DNA from: Isochrysis galbana | Lineage: Eukaryota; Haptophyta; Isochrysidales; Isochrysidaceae | Direction of reading: 5' to 3' | Length of the DNA: 64,000 nt | Assembly (NCBI GenBank): GCA_018136815.1 | Contig: CM030933.1 | Coordinates: 806,001-870,000 of the forward strand | In this document: positions 10,844 to 22,627 of the stretch, in pieces | Numbering within the stretch: the stretch's first letter is position 1 | Layout of the letters: each line of letters starts with the position of its first letter | Program-made: the position numbers and the translations under genes | Notes under the pieces: generated by a model | Told to the model about the DNA's origin: nothing | Seen by the model: only the letters and a program-made list of their open reading frames with translations | Database searches by the model: none

Positions 10844-11721
10844 TAGGGCCGGACCGCCAGGGGCCTCACCACTTTTGTCACGTTTGCTTGACTAATTGAC
10901 TTTAACTTTACCAAGGTGGCTTGTCTTCGTTTTGTTCCTCGCAGGCCGTGATGAGGTGTGCCTATAATAATAAAATAACTGATAGGCCGGTCACTCACAC
11001 TTTTTAACAACTATTTTCCATCCCTCTTGGGTGTCCAAGGATTCCCCAGGGACCCCCCACCTGCCCCCCCAGACCCCCCCCCCCCGCGAACCCCCTCTAC
11101 CCCACGAAAATCCATGGCGTCGGTGAGTGACTCCCCCGCCTTGTCCGGCCCATGGAGGTCTATTTTGGGAGAATGGGAGGATTGCGCGCGTGAGGGAATC
11201 AAAGCAGTGAATGTCGGGCGAATCCCCCTAAGAAACGCGGAGGTTCCGCGTCGGCCGATCGCCGGCTGTCGGCCTCGCAATGGCTGCCAGCTGGTGAGGA
11301 GCCCAAGCTCAAGCGCCTCGCGAGGGATGTGGGAGGTCCCTGGTGGGTCGCACGCTCGATCTCGAGGGGATTGAGCGAGGGCGAGGACGGCGGCGAGAGC
11401 GACATCGAGCGAGTGGCGAGGCAAGCCGCCTCCAGAATCATTCACCCAAACCAAGCAAAACGTGAAATAACCGAGGCTGGACCGCCTCCGACCGAGTCCT
11501 TCATCGAATGGAGCCACTTGAGAGCGGAGTGGTCTATCACTAGACGACCGACGGGCCAGCTCCGGTGTCAGCGAGGGTGCTGTTGACCGTGAGGGCGGAG
11601 TCGGCTAAGATTACTCCTTCTTTGCCTGTAGCCTCGCCGGAGCGGCAGACCATTAGGTCTCGAACATATAGGCAATGCCTTGGGTAGGCAGATGGCAGGG
11701 TATCCACGACGCTATCCGAGG

Positions 11722-12660
11722 CCGACACAACGAGGGCAGATCTCGTTGGGGAGATATGGCCGATTGATGAGAGAAGACAACAGACGGTCATATGGAACAC
11801 TTGATGACATCAAGAGAAGGTAAGAGAAGAGGGCCGGAGGCGACGGACGGCACGCCGAGGGAAAGAACCTGCCGCGGGGGGGGGCGAGGGACCGAGGGCA
11901 CGGCGGGGCAGCGTGGGAGGGCGCGAGGCCAATCTCGGAGCGAGATCGCGTCCTTTCCCTCGCGCAGCGCGGAGAGACCCCCCACGAGATATCTTGGGAC
12001 CGGAGAATGTTTTGGACGAATCTTCCTGCCGTCGGCCGAGGAGAGGCGGACGGAGAGAGAGAGAGAGAGAGAGAGAGTTTTGCAGAGCGACTGCAGAACG
12101 AGAAGTCGAAGTCATGCCGGTTTATTACCTTTTAACTTTTAAACGAGCCAACAATTATAGTAACAGCAAAAACAAAATTCGAATCGCAAATTTCGAGACC
12201 AAAATCTGCAAACCTGGACTTGAGACCATGGGGAATCCGAATCTGTGTGTCTTGTGCGTCAGTGGCAACACGGGGAACTGTTCAATTGTAATTGTGAGCG
12301 CGTACCTTACACGAATATTCATGCCTACAGCCTTCAGATGGGCAGGAATACAACATACAACAGAATGAGAATGAGAGCTTCTTAGGTCCAAGGTAGACAC
12401 GAGGGGCTACAACGCGGGGACTCAAAAAGTTGCTGACCAACAGAGACAGACAAACTAAACCAAACGGGGCGAAAACTAACCACACTTGGACGGACGACCG
12501 AGCGTCGGCACCAAGGCAACTTAGCAGCGCACGGACATGCGACAGAGGGGACGGCACAACGAGGGCAGACCTCGCTGGGGGAGCTGCGACCGAGGTATAA
12601 CAGAAGACGGACGACAATCGTGGAACGTTTGATGTCATCAAGCGAAAGTAGGAGAAGAGA
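11722..12660 (+). repeat. Diverged direct repeat pair (about 110 bp each)
   Basis: 11722-11832 and 12548-12660 share CACAACGAGGGCAGA, then TGATG.CATCAAG, then GA.AAG.TA.GAGAAGA in the same order and spacing. The array-unit fragment lies between them, so the pair may mark an old duplicated flank. Confidence 0.5.
11831..12113 (-). repeat. Dispersed fragment of the 6.8-kb unit: empty-site allele of the (CT)n insertion
   Basis: In reverse orientation this matches unit 1 around 28776-29010 (GGCCGAGGAGAGGCGGACGG side) and 27757-27788 (CTGCAGTCG..CTGC side). The two halves are joined by an uninterrupted (GA)n at 12053-12077. The 872-bp TIR element that separates these halves in the array units is absent, so this is a natural pre-insertion site. 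Confidence 0.75.
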
Positions 12661-13461
12661 CAATATACCCATCAACGAGACCTTGAGAGTTAAAATAGCT
12701 CGCCGGCTAAAAGTAAAAGTCTGTCCTCGTATGGCCGTATGGAATATGGAATACGACACTCCCAGAAAACCTTTAGAACCACCTTAAAAAGGTCCTTTCG
12801 TTAGTCGAAGGTCTCCAAAACCAATAACCCGACGACCTGAGACCCTTCGTCCCATCCGGGCACCCCCCGTATTCCAGATTCTAGATGAACATGAAGGATG
12901 AAGGGAGAAGGGAGCCGGGGGTGGGGAAAGGGAAAGGGGATGTGGAAGGTTAGGTAGTAGGTAGGGAAGATAGTAGATAGGAGTCTCACAAGCACTCTGC
13001 CCCACGCCGTGCTAGTGGCGGTTAGTTGTTAGTTTGTTAAGATTTTTTCTCACTGCTGAGTCCCCCCCCCCCCCCCCTCTTTTCACTTGTCACGGGGGAG
13101 TCGAACATTGTAGATAGGAGCGAGTATTCTACTACAAAACCCCTCTTGCCGCTCTCACGGCGGAGGAGTCCCGCCGGCGCCGCGTCAGGTCCAAGACGCA
13201 GGGCAGGAGGTCCGGGATGCTGGGATAGCGAGAAGGGATGGTGGGAGCACCCACGGATAGGAGAAACATCCCAGCGAGACAAATCTCTCTTCTTTGGCTC
13301 GTCCCACTCCCCTTCCTCCGCTCTCGCCGCCCCCTCCCCCTGCCGCTCTCTCCCCTCGCCGCAGCCCTCACCCTCCTTCACGGCCTCACCGCCGCGCACT
13401 CTCCCGCCCTGCCCCTCCAGCACATCCGTCCCGACCGCCTCCACTGCGCTTCGCCAGAGGG

Positions 13462-16400
13462 ATGGCCGAGGACAGCTCCTACACTTCTTCTCCTGCAGAC
13501 GGAACCGAGGAGATCTCTACGTCTTCTTCTTCGGACGATGAGTTCTTCTGGAAATTGGCAGAAGGTCTCGACGCTCAGGAGAAGCCCGACCTGCCAGTGC
13601 TCTGCCTGGGTACCGTGGAGATGATGTTGGCCCAACCAAAACCGGCCGCTGTGCGGAAGAGCTCTGGCGCCGCTGCGGCCAAGCCACGTCAAGAGCAGCC
13701 GCGCGTGTTGAGGTGGAGGTCCCGAATGAGTGGGAATGCGAATGCGCAAGGAGCTAAACAAGGGCGCCTGGCCCAAGTCCTCGAATGGGACCAGGCACGT
13801 CACTCTAACCTGCGCTGGAAGATCACGGCTCCGATGGAACGATCGAGATCGGTGGAGATCGTTGCGCCAGAGCTATCTGTTGTGGAGGAGTCTGGACGGT
13901 ACTACCTCAACGTTGATTACCCGGTGATTCTGAAAAGCATCACGGCGGTCGTTCTCACCTTCTATGTGACGTTGAAGATGGGAGAGGACGAAAGGGACGT
14001 GGTGCTTTATGATCGCGAAGTCAACGGAGAGTATAAGTGTGGCAACAATCTTGCTTTTGACGCTGCACATCTTGACACTCAAAGCATGCCAAAGGACAGT
14101 TTTCTGCTGCACCTGCTGCTCCGGTGCGTTCTTGTGCAGTGCGTGTGCTCCTGCGCGTTTGTGGTTGTCTGCGCTGCAAACATAGACAGGCATAGGAGAC
14201 GGCCTTCACACCCCAGCCTGGCCACAGCTCCTTCCTCGTGCGGCAGCCGGAGCCGTGGCACGCAACAACACCCGTTTTCTTGGCCATGATTGCGCTCGGT
14301 GCCCTTCAAGCCGCTCACCCACAACCTATGTAGGTGCGCGGTGGTCGGCCGAGAAAAGAATGCAACCGCCATTGTGACGACCAGGGAGCAGTGCAACAAG
14401 CTCGTTGATAACTTCCTCTCCAAGGTTCGCGCAAGGTCCGTCCGTGCGGTTGTTCGGGAGATGTGGGACACGAAGAACCTGAACCGCTTTGATCAGATGT
14501 TCGAATGGGAGGGCAACGACCATTACAAAGTCCTTCTCGAGACCTTCTGCGAGGAAGCGTTCCTGGGAGGCTGCTCTAAACCCCCATGGCGTTTAACAAA
14601 CCAAGATTTTGCCCAGAGGATCATCACAGCGTTCCTAAACGTGGAGCCGTCAGCCCCCAATGCTATTCAGGTGCTTGAGCCGGTAAGCCGCCGCGCCAAA
14701 GAAGGCAGGGCCTCTGCCATCTGCTTACGGGCCGGAAACCCCCGCCTGACCACTTGTTGTTACTCCCAGCAGACGCGCTGCGAGTTCGTCGTTAAGATGG
14801 ACTGCGACAAGATCACGGCTGACCTTCGGGAACGTGTGCAGAAGGACCTTGATGCCTTGATGGGCACAGGTCGCGTCTGGCTCGTGAGCCTCTCGCACGG
14901 CTGCATCATCGTGCGGTGCATCTCGACGCTTGACTGCTTCTATGAACTCTCCGCGGTAGGATTAGTCTGCCGCGCCGTGCCGGGATGTCAGCCCGCGGAT
15001 ACAGGTCGCATTGCAGCGCGTCCGCTTGTTCATCGTGGCATGCTCCTGGTCCATCCCCATAATGGCCAGCTTAGCAACTCGACCGGACGCACCCATCCGT
15101 GAGGCTCGCCACTCTGTGCCAATCCTCAGATCCTCTCTCAAAAGAGTTTGCTTGCGGGGGTCCCGCTCCTACCCGCTGGCCTTCCAAAGCTGCTCGATCT
15201 GCACGTGCGAGTGTTGGCGCCCGTGCAGACGCTTCGTCTTCGGCTAGCAAGGATGGCCCGCGCTATCGGTCTGCATCTTGAGTTTGTCGACGAGTGCGAT
15301 GGCCAAGCGGCGGTTGCCGAGGGGCTAGACTGCGCCTCATCGAGTCGGATCGAGCCTGTGAGCGCCCCTGGTGAAACTGCGGCTGCCGACGACGGATTTT
15401 GTCGGGTTGAAGAAGATGGCTCTCCGCCCATGGCCAGGGTGCAGGCGTCTGAGCGCTCACCGCCGATGAAGGGCGTCCACCACGTCAAGGCCGAGGACCA
15501 TCGCCTCGGCACATCTAAGCCGTCGTGTGAACTGGGATCCTCGAGCCATTCAGAGCCGCCGGCTCCTCGGCGCGTGCTACCCGATAACCAGGTGCGCTGT
15601 GAAGGCGGGGCTCGCTCCAATATCAGGCCGGCGGAGGCGGCCCGCCTTGCTGCCCGAGTCGAGCCCTCATCACCCCGGGCGCGAGTGTGCAGGTGGAGGA
15701 GATGCGGCTGCAGCTGGTGCAAGGTGTGGTTCAGGAGCTGAACAAGGTCCTCGAACAGATGGAGGCAGAGCACGGCTCCACCATCCTGCACGAACTCGTT
15801 AGGAAACTTATCGAGAGCCTTCCAAGTGCCGACTCGCACATGGCCATGCTGTACTCAAGCCATAGTGCTAGCTCGCCGAATTGTGGTGTGAGGGTCAAGT
15901 CTGAGGCCGTATTGAGTGCAGCTGGTCAAGTGCACACCACCGATCCGTGGCAGCCTAGGGGCGACGCCACCGCGAGCGCTGAGGCACGTCATGTGTACAG
16001 TCAGCAACATGCAGGCAGCGCGATCAGTTCGTCGCGTGCATCTTGGACTCTGGAGCACGGGTGCCGTGGTGCAGACAAGCCACAGGATGTGATTCACGAT
16101 TCGGCTGCGTTTTCTCCCGTGCGGGCCAAAGAGTTGAGTCATAAGCGTCGGCGCGATGATGGCGACGACGAGCTGCGCGTCAATGTACGCACGTCGAGAC
16201 AGTGCTGCGATCGAGTACGATGGCAAGACCAGCACGAGTGCATCCCAAAGCTACTCCGCGAGGGTCTCGGCCCACAGGTATCCGAACTCTTGTGGCAGCT
16301 GGCGAATGCATGGTACGCGCCGGAGCAGCATCGCCCAATTCTGTGTGAGGCCCACGAGGTGACCGACATCGTGCGATTCCTCGAAGCGCGTTCAGCACAG

Positions 16401-18731
16401 TCTTTTGTTCCACTTCTCGCTGGCGTACTTATGCACGCTTCGGCCGCTCGAAGCCTATCGCTAAGTGTGAGATGCCGTGACGATGTCGCAGCACTAGCCG
16501 ATGCGCTGCCCTGCATGAGCGCTCTACGGACGCTTCGTTTAGTTGGCAACAACATCGGCGACGCCGGTGCGAAGGAGTTGGCCGGCGCTCTGCCCAGCAT
16601 GAAGGCTCTACAAACTCTTCATCTAGCCGGCAACAGTATCAGCGTCGCCGGTGCGGAGGCATTGGCCGGCGCACTGCGCAGCATCAGTGCTCTACACACA
16701 CTTGATCTATCTGACAACGCCATCGGCGACTCCGGTGCGAAGGCGTTGGCCCGCAAACTGTGCTTTATGGGGGCTTTGCACACGCTTCATCTAGCAGGCA
16801 ACCGTATCGGCGACGCCGGTGCGGCGAAGTTGGCCGTCGCACTGCCCAGTATGAGTGCTCTGCACACACTTCATCTAGCAGGCAACAACATCGGCGCTGC
16901 TGGTGCGGAGGCGTTGGCTGGCGCACTCCGCAGCATGAGTGCTTTGCGCGCGCTTGATCTGACGGGGAACAACATCGGCGCTGCTGGTGCGGAGGCGTTG
17001 GCTGGCGCACTTCCCAGTATGGGTGCGCTACATACGCTTGATCTAGCGTGGAACGAGATCGGTACCGTTGGTGCGAAGGCTTTGGCCGTCGAATTGCACG
17101 GCTTGAGTGCTCTACACACGCTTCATCTACCTCGCAACAATATCGGCGCCTCCGGTGCGGAGGCGTTGGCTGGCGCACTGCCCAGCATGCGTGCGCTGCA
17201 CACGCTTGATCTAGCGCGGAATCAGATCGGCGACGCCGGTGCGAAGGAGTTGGCCAACGCACTGCGCAGCATGAGTGCTCTACACACGCTTGATCTAGCG
17301 AACAATGAGATCGGCGACGACGGAGCGGAGGCGTTGGCCGGCGCATTTCCCAGCATGAGTGCTCTGCACACACTTGACTCATCGGCGGAGGCGTCGACTA
17401 ACGCAATGTGCAGCTTGAGTGAACTGCACACGCTTGATCTAGCATGGAACAAGATCAGCGACGCCGGTGCAGTGACGTTGGCCTTCGCACTGCCGAGTAT
17501 GAGTGCTTTGCACACGCTTCATCTTTCCTGGAATTATATCGGCGCCGTTGGCGCGGAGGCGTTGGCTGGCGCACTCCGCAGCATGAGTGCTTTGCGCGCG
17601 CTTGATCTGACGGGGAACAACATCGGCGCTGCTGGTGCGGAGGCGTTGGCTGGCGCACTTCCCAGTATGGGTGCGCTACATACGCTTGATCTGGCGTGGA
17701 ACGAGATCGGTACCGTTGGTGCGAAGGCTTTGGCCGTCGAATTGCACAGCTTGAGTGCTCTACACACGCTTCATCTACCTCGCAACAATATCGGCGTCTC
17801 CGGTGTGGAGGCGTTGGCTGGCATACTTGACCGCATGGGTGCTCTGCGCACGCTCGACTTATCGGAGAATACGATCGGCGATGCCGGCGCGGGGGTGTTG
17901 GCCGGCGCACTGGGCAGCATCAGTGCCCTGCACACGCTTAATCTAGCAGGCAACAACATGGGCGGCGCCAAGGGTGTGGTGGCGTTGGCTGAGGCAATGT
18001 CCTGCATGAACTCTCTGCACACGCTTCATTTGTCTCGCAACAACATCGGTACACCCGGTGCGACGGCGTTGGCCGTTGCACTGCCCAGCATGAGCGCTCT
18101 GCACACGCTGGATTTGTCGGAGAATGCGATCGGCTCTTTTGGTGCGACGAAGTTGGCTGGCGCGCTGAAGAGCAAGAGTGCCTTGCAAACGCTTGATTTA
18201 TCGGAGAATGAGGTCCGCAAAGCTGGTGTGGAGGCGTTGGCAAACGCACTGCGCAGCATGAGTGCTCTGCACACGCTAGATCTAACGGGCATGAAGATCG
18301 ACGCTGCTGGTGCGCGGGCGTTGGCCGGCGCACTGTGCAGCATGAGTGCTCTGCACTCGCTTCGTCTATCTCGCAACAATATCGGCGCCTCCGGTGCGAA
18401 GGCGTTGGCCGGCGCACTGCCCAGCATGAGTGCTCTGCACACGCTTGATCTAGCGCAGAATCAGATCGGCGACGCCGGTGCGAAGGAGTTGGCCAACGCA
18501 CTGCGCAGCATGAGTGCTCTACACACGCTTGATCTAACGAACAATGAGATCGGCGACGACGGTGCGGAGGCGTTGGCCGGCGCATTTCCTAGCATGAGTG
18601 CTCTGCACAAGCTAGATCTAGCGTGGAACGAGATCGGCAAGGCAGGTGCGCACAAGTTAGGCGACGCACTGCACAGCATGAGTGTTGTGAACACGCTGCA
18701 TCCATCTCGCCAAAACCATCGGCCACACTAG
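13462..18731 (+). CDS. Large leucine-rich repeat protein (ribonuclease-inhibitor type)
   Basis: Best model has five exons: 13462-14123, 14334-14682, 14770-14955, 15130-15591, 15693-18731, giving 1565 residues. The last exon (1013 residues) is certain; the link from the N-terminal exons is inferred from matching phases and splice sites, and the 14956-15129 intron is the least sure. The first about 500 residues are of no recognised family: an acidic Ser-rich start, then a folded part with EMWDTKNLNRFDQMFEWEG. The C-terminal about 740 residues hold about 27 repeats of 28 residues of the form ALHTLDLs.N.IGdaGAeaLA.aLpsMS, the RI-like LRR consensus. One repeat is broken by LDSSAEAST near 17380. 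No transmembrane segment or NACHT ATPase was seen. LRRs of this class form protein-binding horseshoes; the partner is unknown. Confidence 0.7.
16908..17796 (+). repeat. Near-identical internal duplication in the LRR exon
   Basis: 16908-17148 and 17556-17796 (648 bp apart, 216 codons) differ at only two bases that I can see, A/G at a Leu codon and G/A in CACGGC/CACAGC. Another pair, about 17155-17377 and 18394-18616 (offset 1239), is nearly identical in protein (QIGDAGAKELANALRSMSA). These are recent in-frame expansions of the array. Confidence 0.8.
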
Positions 18732-19032
18732 CATGGGGGCGATGGCCTTGCGCAACATCAGTGGCATGCAAATGCTGCCCTCGCAAGCAACCAGAGCAGC
18801 GCCACCCAAATGATCACCGAGTTGGGATGGGTGTTCTTGAGAGTCTAGCGTCCAGTGGCGTGCAGCGGTGTCGTCGCTAGCACCATCGGCCATCGGTAGA
18901 ATGGGCGCAACAAAGACTTCCGGTAGCTTTCAAAACAACGACTTCGATGTGTTGGAACTAATAGGAACTTGGTCATACTAGCACCATAGACTGTATTTTT
19001 TGTGCCCAGACACCATATATAAAAATATACTT
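18732..19032. other. LRR gene downstream region
   Basis: The first 180 bp continue LRR-like codons out of frame (GCGACGCACTGCGCAACATC-type), then AT-richer DNA leads to the LINE 3' end. Nothing else seen. Confidence 0.4.
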
Positions 19033-19433
19033 CTTAATAGTCTCGCCCCTTGACTATGCAGCCACGCCCGTTACTCTCTCCCCCCCTCCACCTGCCTTGC
19101 GGCTCGTCCCCTCGTGCGCTACCTAGGGGCTGGGTGTTTGGGGTTTGCAGCAGCAAGCAGTATATTCCGATTCCGGATAGTTTTCCTCTACTTCCTCTTG
19201 TGCTATCGGGCTATCGGATTTTTGCGTTAACCTTTTGCATCAGAGGGGACAAGGGGCTGCGTTTTAGTGAGTCCGAGGGCTGAGGTCGGGCTGGTTAGCG
19301 GAGCGCGGCGGGGGGCTACGCGCGATTAGGCGAGTCGATTAGCTATGCCGAGCGCTTGCGCTATCAAGGACAGGTTCGTGCCTTGTTAGTATTAGGGTGC
19401 CTTTGTGGTTTATTGTTATTGTAAAAACGGGGG
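19033..19433 (-). mobile_element. LINE 3'-end fragment
   Basis: Homologous to the 3' end of the LINE at 4528-7077. The shared blocks are CTTCTTAATAGTCTCGCC at the end and CCTCCACCTGCCTTGCGGCT internally, plus the last residues of ORF2 before its stop. In sense orientation it ends ...AAGAAG followed by TATATTTTTATATATGG, again T/A-rich rather than poly(A). It is severely 5' truncated and abuts the gag-like frame on the right. Confidence 0.75.
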
Positions 19434-20393
19434 CCTCCACCTCCATCCGATGATGGCGGCGAAATTGTTATGCCTCCACCACCGCCGCTCCCTCGCTCCT
19501 CATCGAAATCTAACAAGACTCGTAAGGACAAGAAGAAGAACCGCCGCCGCCGCCGCGACAGCTCCCCTACCTCTTCGTCCTCCTCGTCCTCGTCTCCGGT
19601 CTCCAGCCCGCGTTCATCCAACTCCTCGTCGACCAGCGATTCGGATTCCGATGGATCGTCCGAGTCGTCTACGGACTCGCGCCGCAAGCCTCGCCGCGCC
19701 AAGGGTGGCCACTATGCCGCCGCCGCCAAAGGCTATAATACTCGGGAGGGACGGCCGTCTATGATGGCCCCCGAAGGTTTACACTCTAACTCTCGTCGAT
19801 CTCTCCGCCCCCACGCCTCTAAGTCTAAGCCAGGCCATCACAAGAACCGGGAGAGTCGACGTCACGCCAAGCGTCACGCCGCTCCTCCCGCGAACCCAGC
19901 CCTGTCTGATGAGCCGGACATTCTTGAACAATGGCTACGACACTATGGGCGCCACGGCAAGGCCTACTCCGACTCCGCTAATGCCCCACTCGAATACCAG
20001 GTGATGGCGGCCAGTGAGGTCCCCTCTAGTGAGTCCTGGCATGCACGCATCATCTATACGACTCGCACCCTAACGAAGTGGGTGCGAGCTCGTACGTTCG
20101 TTCGCACTAAGGGCGGAACTCGCGATGCTAAGTCTAGCCTCGAAAGTCTGCAGTCGCTACGCTTTCCCGCCGACCTACGCTCTACCGATCCGAATAAGGC
20201 GGCAGCGTCCTGGGATGGATTCCGCATGCAGCTGATCCGCGCACTCGAGGGCTCACTCACCTCGGGCGTGGACTGGCAGGACGCTCTCAATGGCCTTCTC
20301 CTCGCCGCTCGCGATCCAAAGAAGGGCCACCCTCGCATCATGGCCTATGTTCTCGATGCGGTTAGGGACTCGGTTCTCTGCGCTAACCCGTGA
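19434..20393 (+). pseudogene. Gag/capsid-like ORF fragment
   Basis: Open frame from the LINE boundary to a stop at 20393; the ATG at 19470 gives 307 residues. The N-terminal half is very basic and Ser-rich (KTRKDKKKNRRRRRDSS then long Ser runs). The C-terminal half is helical, with WDGFRMQLIRALEGSLTSGV and NGLLLAARDPKKGHPRIM, like retroelement capsid (gag) folds. No zinc knuckle, protease or polymerase follows; a LINE of opposite orientation begins immediately after. It is probably a truncated gag or ORF1 of another element. Family assignment is tentative. Confidence 0.45.
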
Positions 20394-20424
20394 TGCCGAC
20401 GTGCTGATCGCAAAGTGCGACCAA

Positions 20425-22605
20425 TCATTCGCCGCCGGGGAAGTGAATATAAGTGTCGTTGTTTCTAAGATATTGTTCGCACTCCTCGCTACGGTAGGGC
20501 AATGTTGCGTCGAAGTCGGTAAACACGTTATGTATGGTGTTGCAATCTAGCTTGTGCCATAGCTTCGCCCACGTGGGGTTCATTTTGGGTCCCGGGTGTG
20601 TCGGGCTGCCCCATATGGGTTGCGATAGTACGCCTTCTCTACTCGTTCCGAGGGATGTTAGCTTGAGTGTGCGAATATTATTCAGCGCTCGCTTCCAAAA
20701 CTCCGGGAGTTTGCTTGGGCCCGTTGTCCCATCGGTTAGCTTGCTCGTGGGTATCGTCGAGAGCACTGCTGCTCTCCCTATGTTTGTGCGGCAGAACCAT
20801 GCATCGAGCACTTGCTTCCATTGCGCCTGGCGGGCGTCCATGTAATTTAGGATCCACTTGGATTGTAGCGCTTTGACGTGGTTGTCCCAGTCCAGAAGGC
20901 CCAGTCCTAGTTGGGGGTCCTTCTCCGAAGCGCCTTTTAGCGGGATGTCCGGGTGTTTTATCCATTGTAGTCTTCGCCCGGTACGCGTGTTCGTCCACAA
21001 TATTCTGTCTACTGATCTCTTAACCGCCGCGTGGAACGACCTCGGGGCGGCCGTGCGCTTGCGTTCCTCGCGCTCGAGTCGCGCGGCTTTTTCTTCCTCG
21101 CACACGCAAATGCGCAAGGGGGGATGGAACGCCATGGCGTAGCCTTTGTTGTATCCTTTGCAGCCCTTAGGCCCCGCGTGGATGCTCAGGTTCTTTATGT
21201 CGCCGCCAAGCTCGCGGCAGTTGCGGACGGAGTACTCGATGGGGAAGGGAGCCCCGTTGACGGTGAGCATGATTTTGCGCGGAAAGTCGAAAGAAGCGAA
21301 CGTTCCGTGTTTCGGAGCAACGTACAGATGGTAGACTTCCTTCTTACCCTGTGTTACAAGGATCCCCTCTTTGGTGAGGATCTTGGTGCGCTCTTGGTTG
21401 CCTTGGAGAAAGAAGAAGCCTTGGTTTTCGACCGCTTTGGCGAGCGAGCTGATTGTTATGTAGTTCTTCAGCTCAAACTTGTAGTTGCGCACCACTAGGT
21501 GCGCTGAGGCGTCTTTAAACGCGCTGGCCAATGCCTTGTTGGATGCCCGCGGGATTTCTTTGAATTTTTCGTCGAGTGTTTGATACTTGACCGCGATCGG
21601 GCAGGGGATACCCGCCTTGCGAAAGTCCGCCACATCTTTGTATTCTTCGCGGAATTGATTGGCGCAATCCGCCGTGACGAGAATCTCCCAAGGGCCGGAG
21701 GCGCTCTTGGATAGAAATTCGGGCTCGAGGTCTACGCCCTCCAGCTTGTTTAGGTGCGCGACGATCGCGCCGAGGACCTCTTCGTCTTTGGCCTTGTGCC
21801 CCTTCTCGTATGCCGTAAAGGTGATAATGATCTTGTGGGAGTCCGGGAATTCGGCCTCCCCCTCGGGTTCGGGCTCTAAGTCTTCGTCAAGGAGGGCCAC
21901 CTGTGTGACCAAGGCGGAGGGTGGGGTTAGCTTTGAATAGGTTTTCATCTCTCGGGCGTCCATATGGCTCGATGTTTCCGCTATGTTGTCTCCCCCTACC
22001 GAGGGTTCCGTGTGGATTGTGCTTTGTGTAGGCTCTCTCTCAAGTTGGTGTTTGTTGTGGTGGGCCTCCTGGGCCTGTGTCACATGCGACGTTCGCGCGC
22101 CCGTGGCTCGCTTGTCCGTTTGGCCTTCGGGGGCGTTGGGGGGCATCCCTCCTGGTCTGCCTCCCTTTTTGCTCCTGTGCCCCTTGCTGGGGGGTCCTGT
22201 CTGCTCTTTGTTCAACCCCTTGTTGTGATGCGGCATTTCCCCATTGGGGTTCTGCTGTAGATGGTACCGGGCCGGCCCCTCGCGCCGGAGCGCGAGGGCG
22301 GTACCGCGGTTGTGTAGGGTCCCAGCCCGGAGGCCTTCCCTTTGGAAGCGTCCCACTGGTGTGGTGTGACTGGTGTGGCTGTGTGTTGTGTTGGAGGTGT
22401 GCTGTATGCTGGCTGCTGCCAGCATGGCAGCCTTGTTCGTGGCGTTCGCGGTGGTCCGCGGGCGTGGCAGGCTGGCTCCTGTGCCCACCTGGCTGGGAGG
22501 GTCGTCCTGACGCGGTCGCTTCGGCGACAGCGGGGTGTCACTCAAACCTTCGTCCATCTCGGCGAGGGCAGCGGCAGCGAGGGAGGGCGGCGGCGCGCGC
22601 TCCAT
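20425..22605 (-). pseudogene. LINE ORF1-ORF2 in-frame chimera
   Basis: 726-residue frame. Residues 1 to about 510 are a LINE ORF1-type protein: a low-complexity Pro/Thr start containing DTPLSPKR, then a folded part with KIIITFTAYEKGHKAKDEEV. Around residue 515 (EREERKRTAAPRSFHAAVKR) the frame passes without a stop into the ORF2 C-terminal domain, which matches the LINE at 4856-7078 (LDAWFCRTNIGRAAVLSTIP against LDAWFCRTGLGRGAVFSTIP). An internal deletion has therefore fused the two ORFs in frame. The frame ends early relative to the other LINE. It is probably inactive in reverse transcription, since FADD is missing. Confidence 0.75.
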
Positions 22606-22609
22606 GACC

Positions 22610-22627
22610 CTATCAGTTTACTGATAG
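22610..22627 (-). other. 5'-terminal hairpin of LINE
   Basis: Minus strand reads CTATCAGTAAACTGATAG: eight paired bases around AA, ending four bases before the ORF1 ATG at 22605. A related element at 61651-61668 has CTATCGTTAAAACGATAG at the equivalent place, with compensatory changes in the stem. Confidence 0.65.

Larger units (their letters stand above)
10844..13461. other. Intergenic stretch carrying repeat fragments
   Basis: No supported gene. It contains a fragment of the 6.8-kb array unit (11831-12113), a diverged direct repeat (11722-11832 and 12548-12660), C-runs near 11085 and 13065, and a C/T-rich stretch from about 13290 up to the next start codon. The phrase TTTAGAACCACCTTA occurs at 1914 and again at 12772. 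Confidence 0.5.
20400..22627 (-). mobile_element. LINE with internal deletion, intact 5' end
   Basis: Runs from a terminal hairpin at 22610-22627 through a complete ORF1 into the C-terminal part of ORF2; the endonuclease and the reverse-transcriptase catalytic core are deleted. The 3' end of the element is replaced by the gag-like frame near 20400. The short LINE 3' piece at 19033-19433, same orientation and family, could be the other end of the same original insertion. Confidence 0.75.

Noticed and set aside
11913..12368. Frame with RERERERE as a gene
   Set aside because: It crosses the (GA)n of the array-unit fragment and has no domain.
15007..15100. Extra exon VALQRVRLFIVACSW in the LRR gene
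   Set aside because: Its GTGAGG donor leaves phase 1, which does not join the next exon in frame; a single 174-nt intron fits better, though this part remains unsure.
16765..17910. Long antisense frames rich in Arg/Pro/His under the LRR exon
   Set aside because: They mirror the 84-bp LRR period on the other strand; the sense frame has the conserved LRR consensus.
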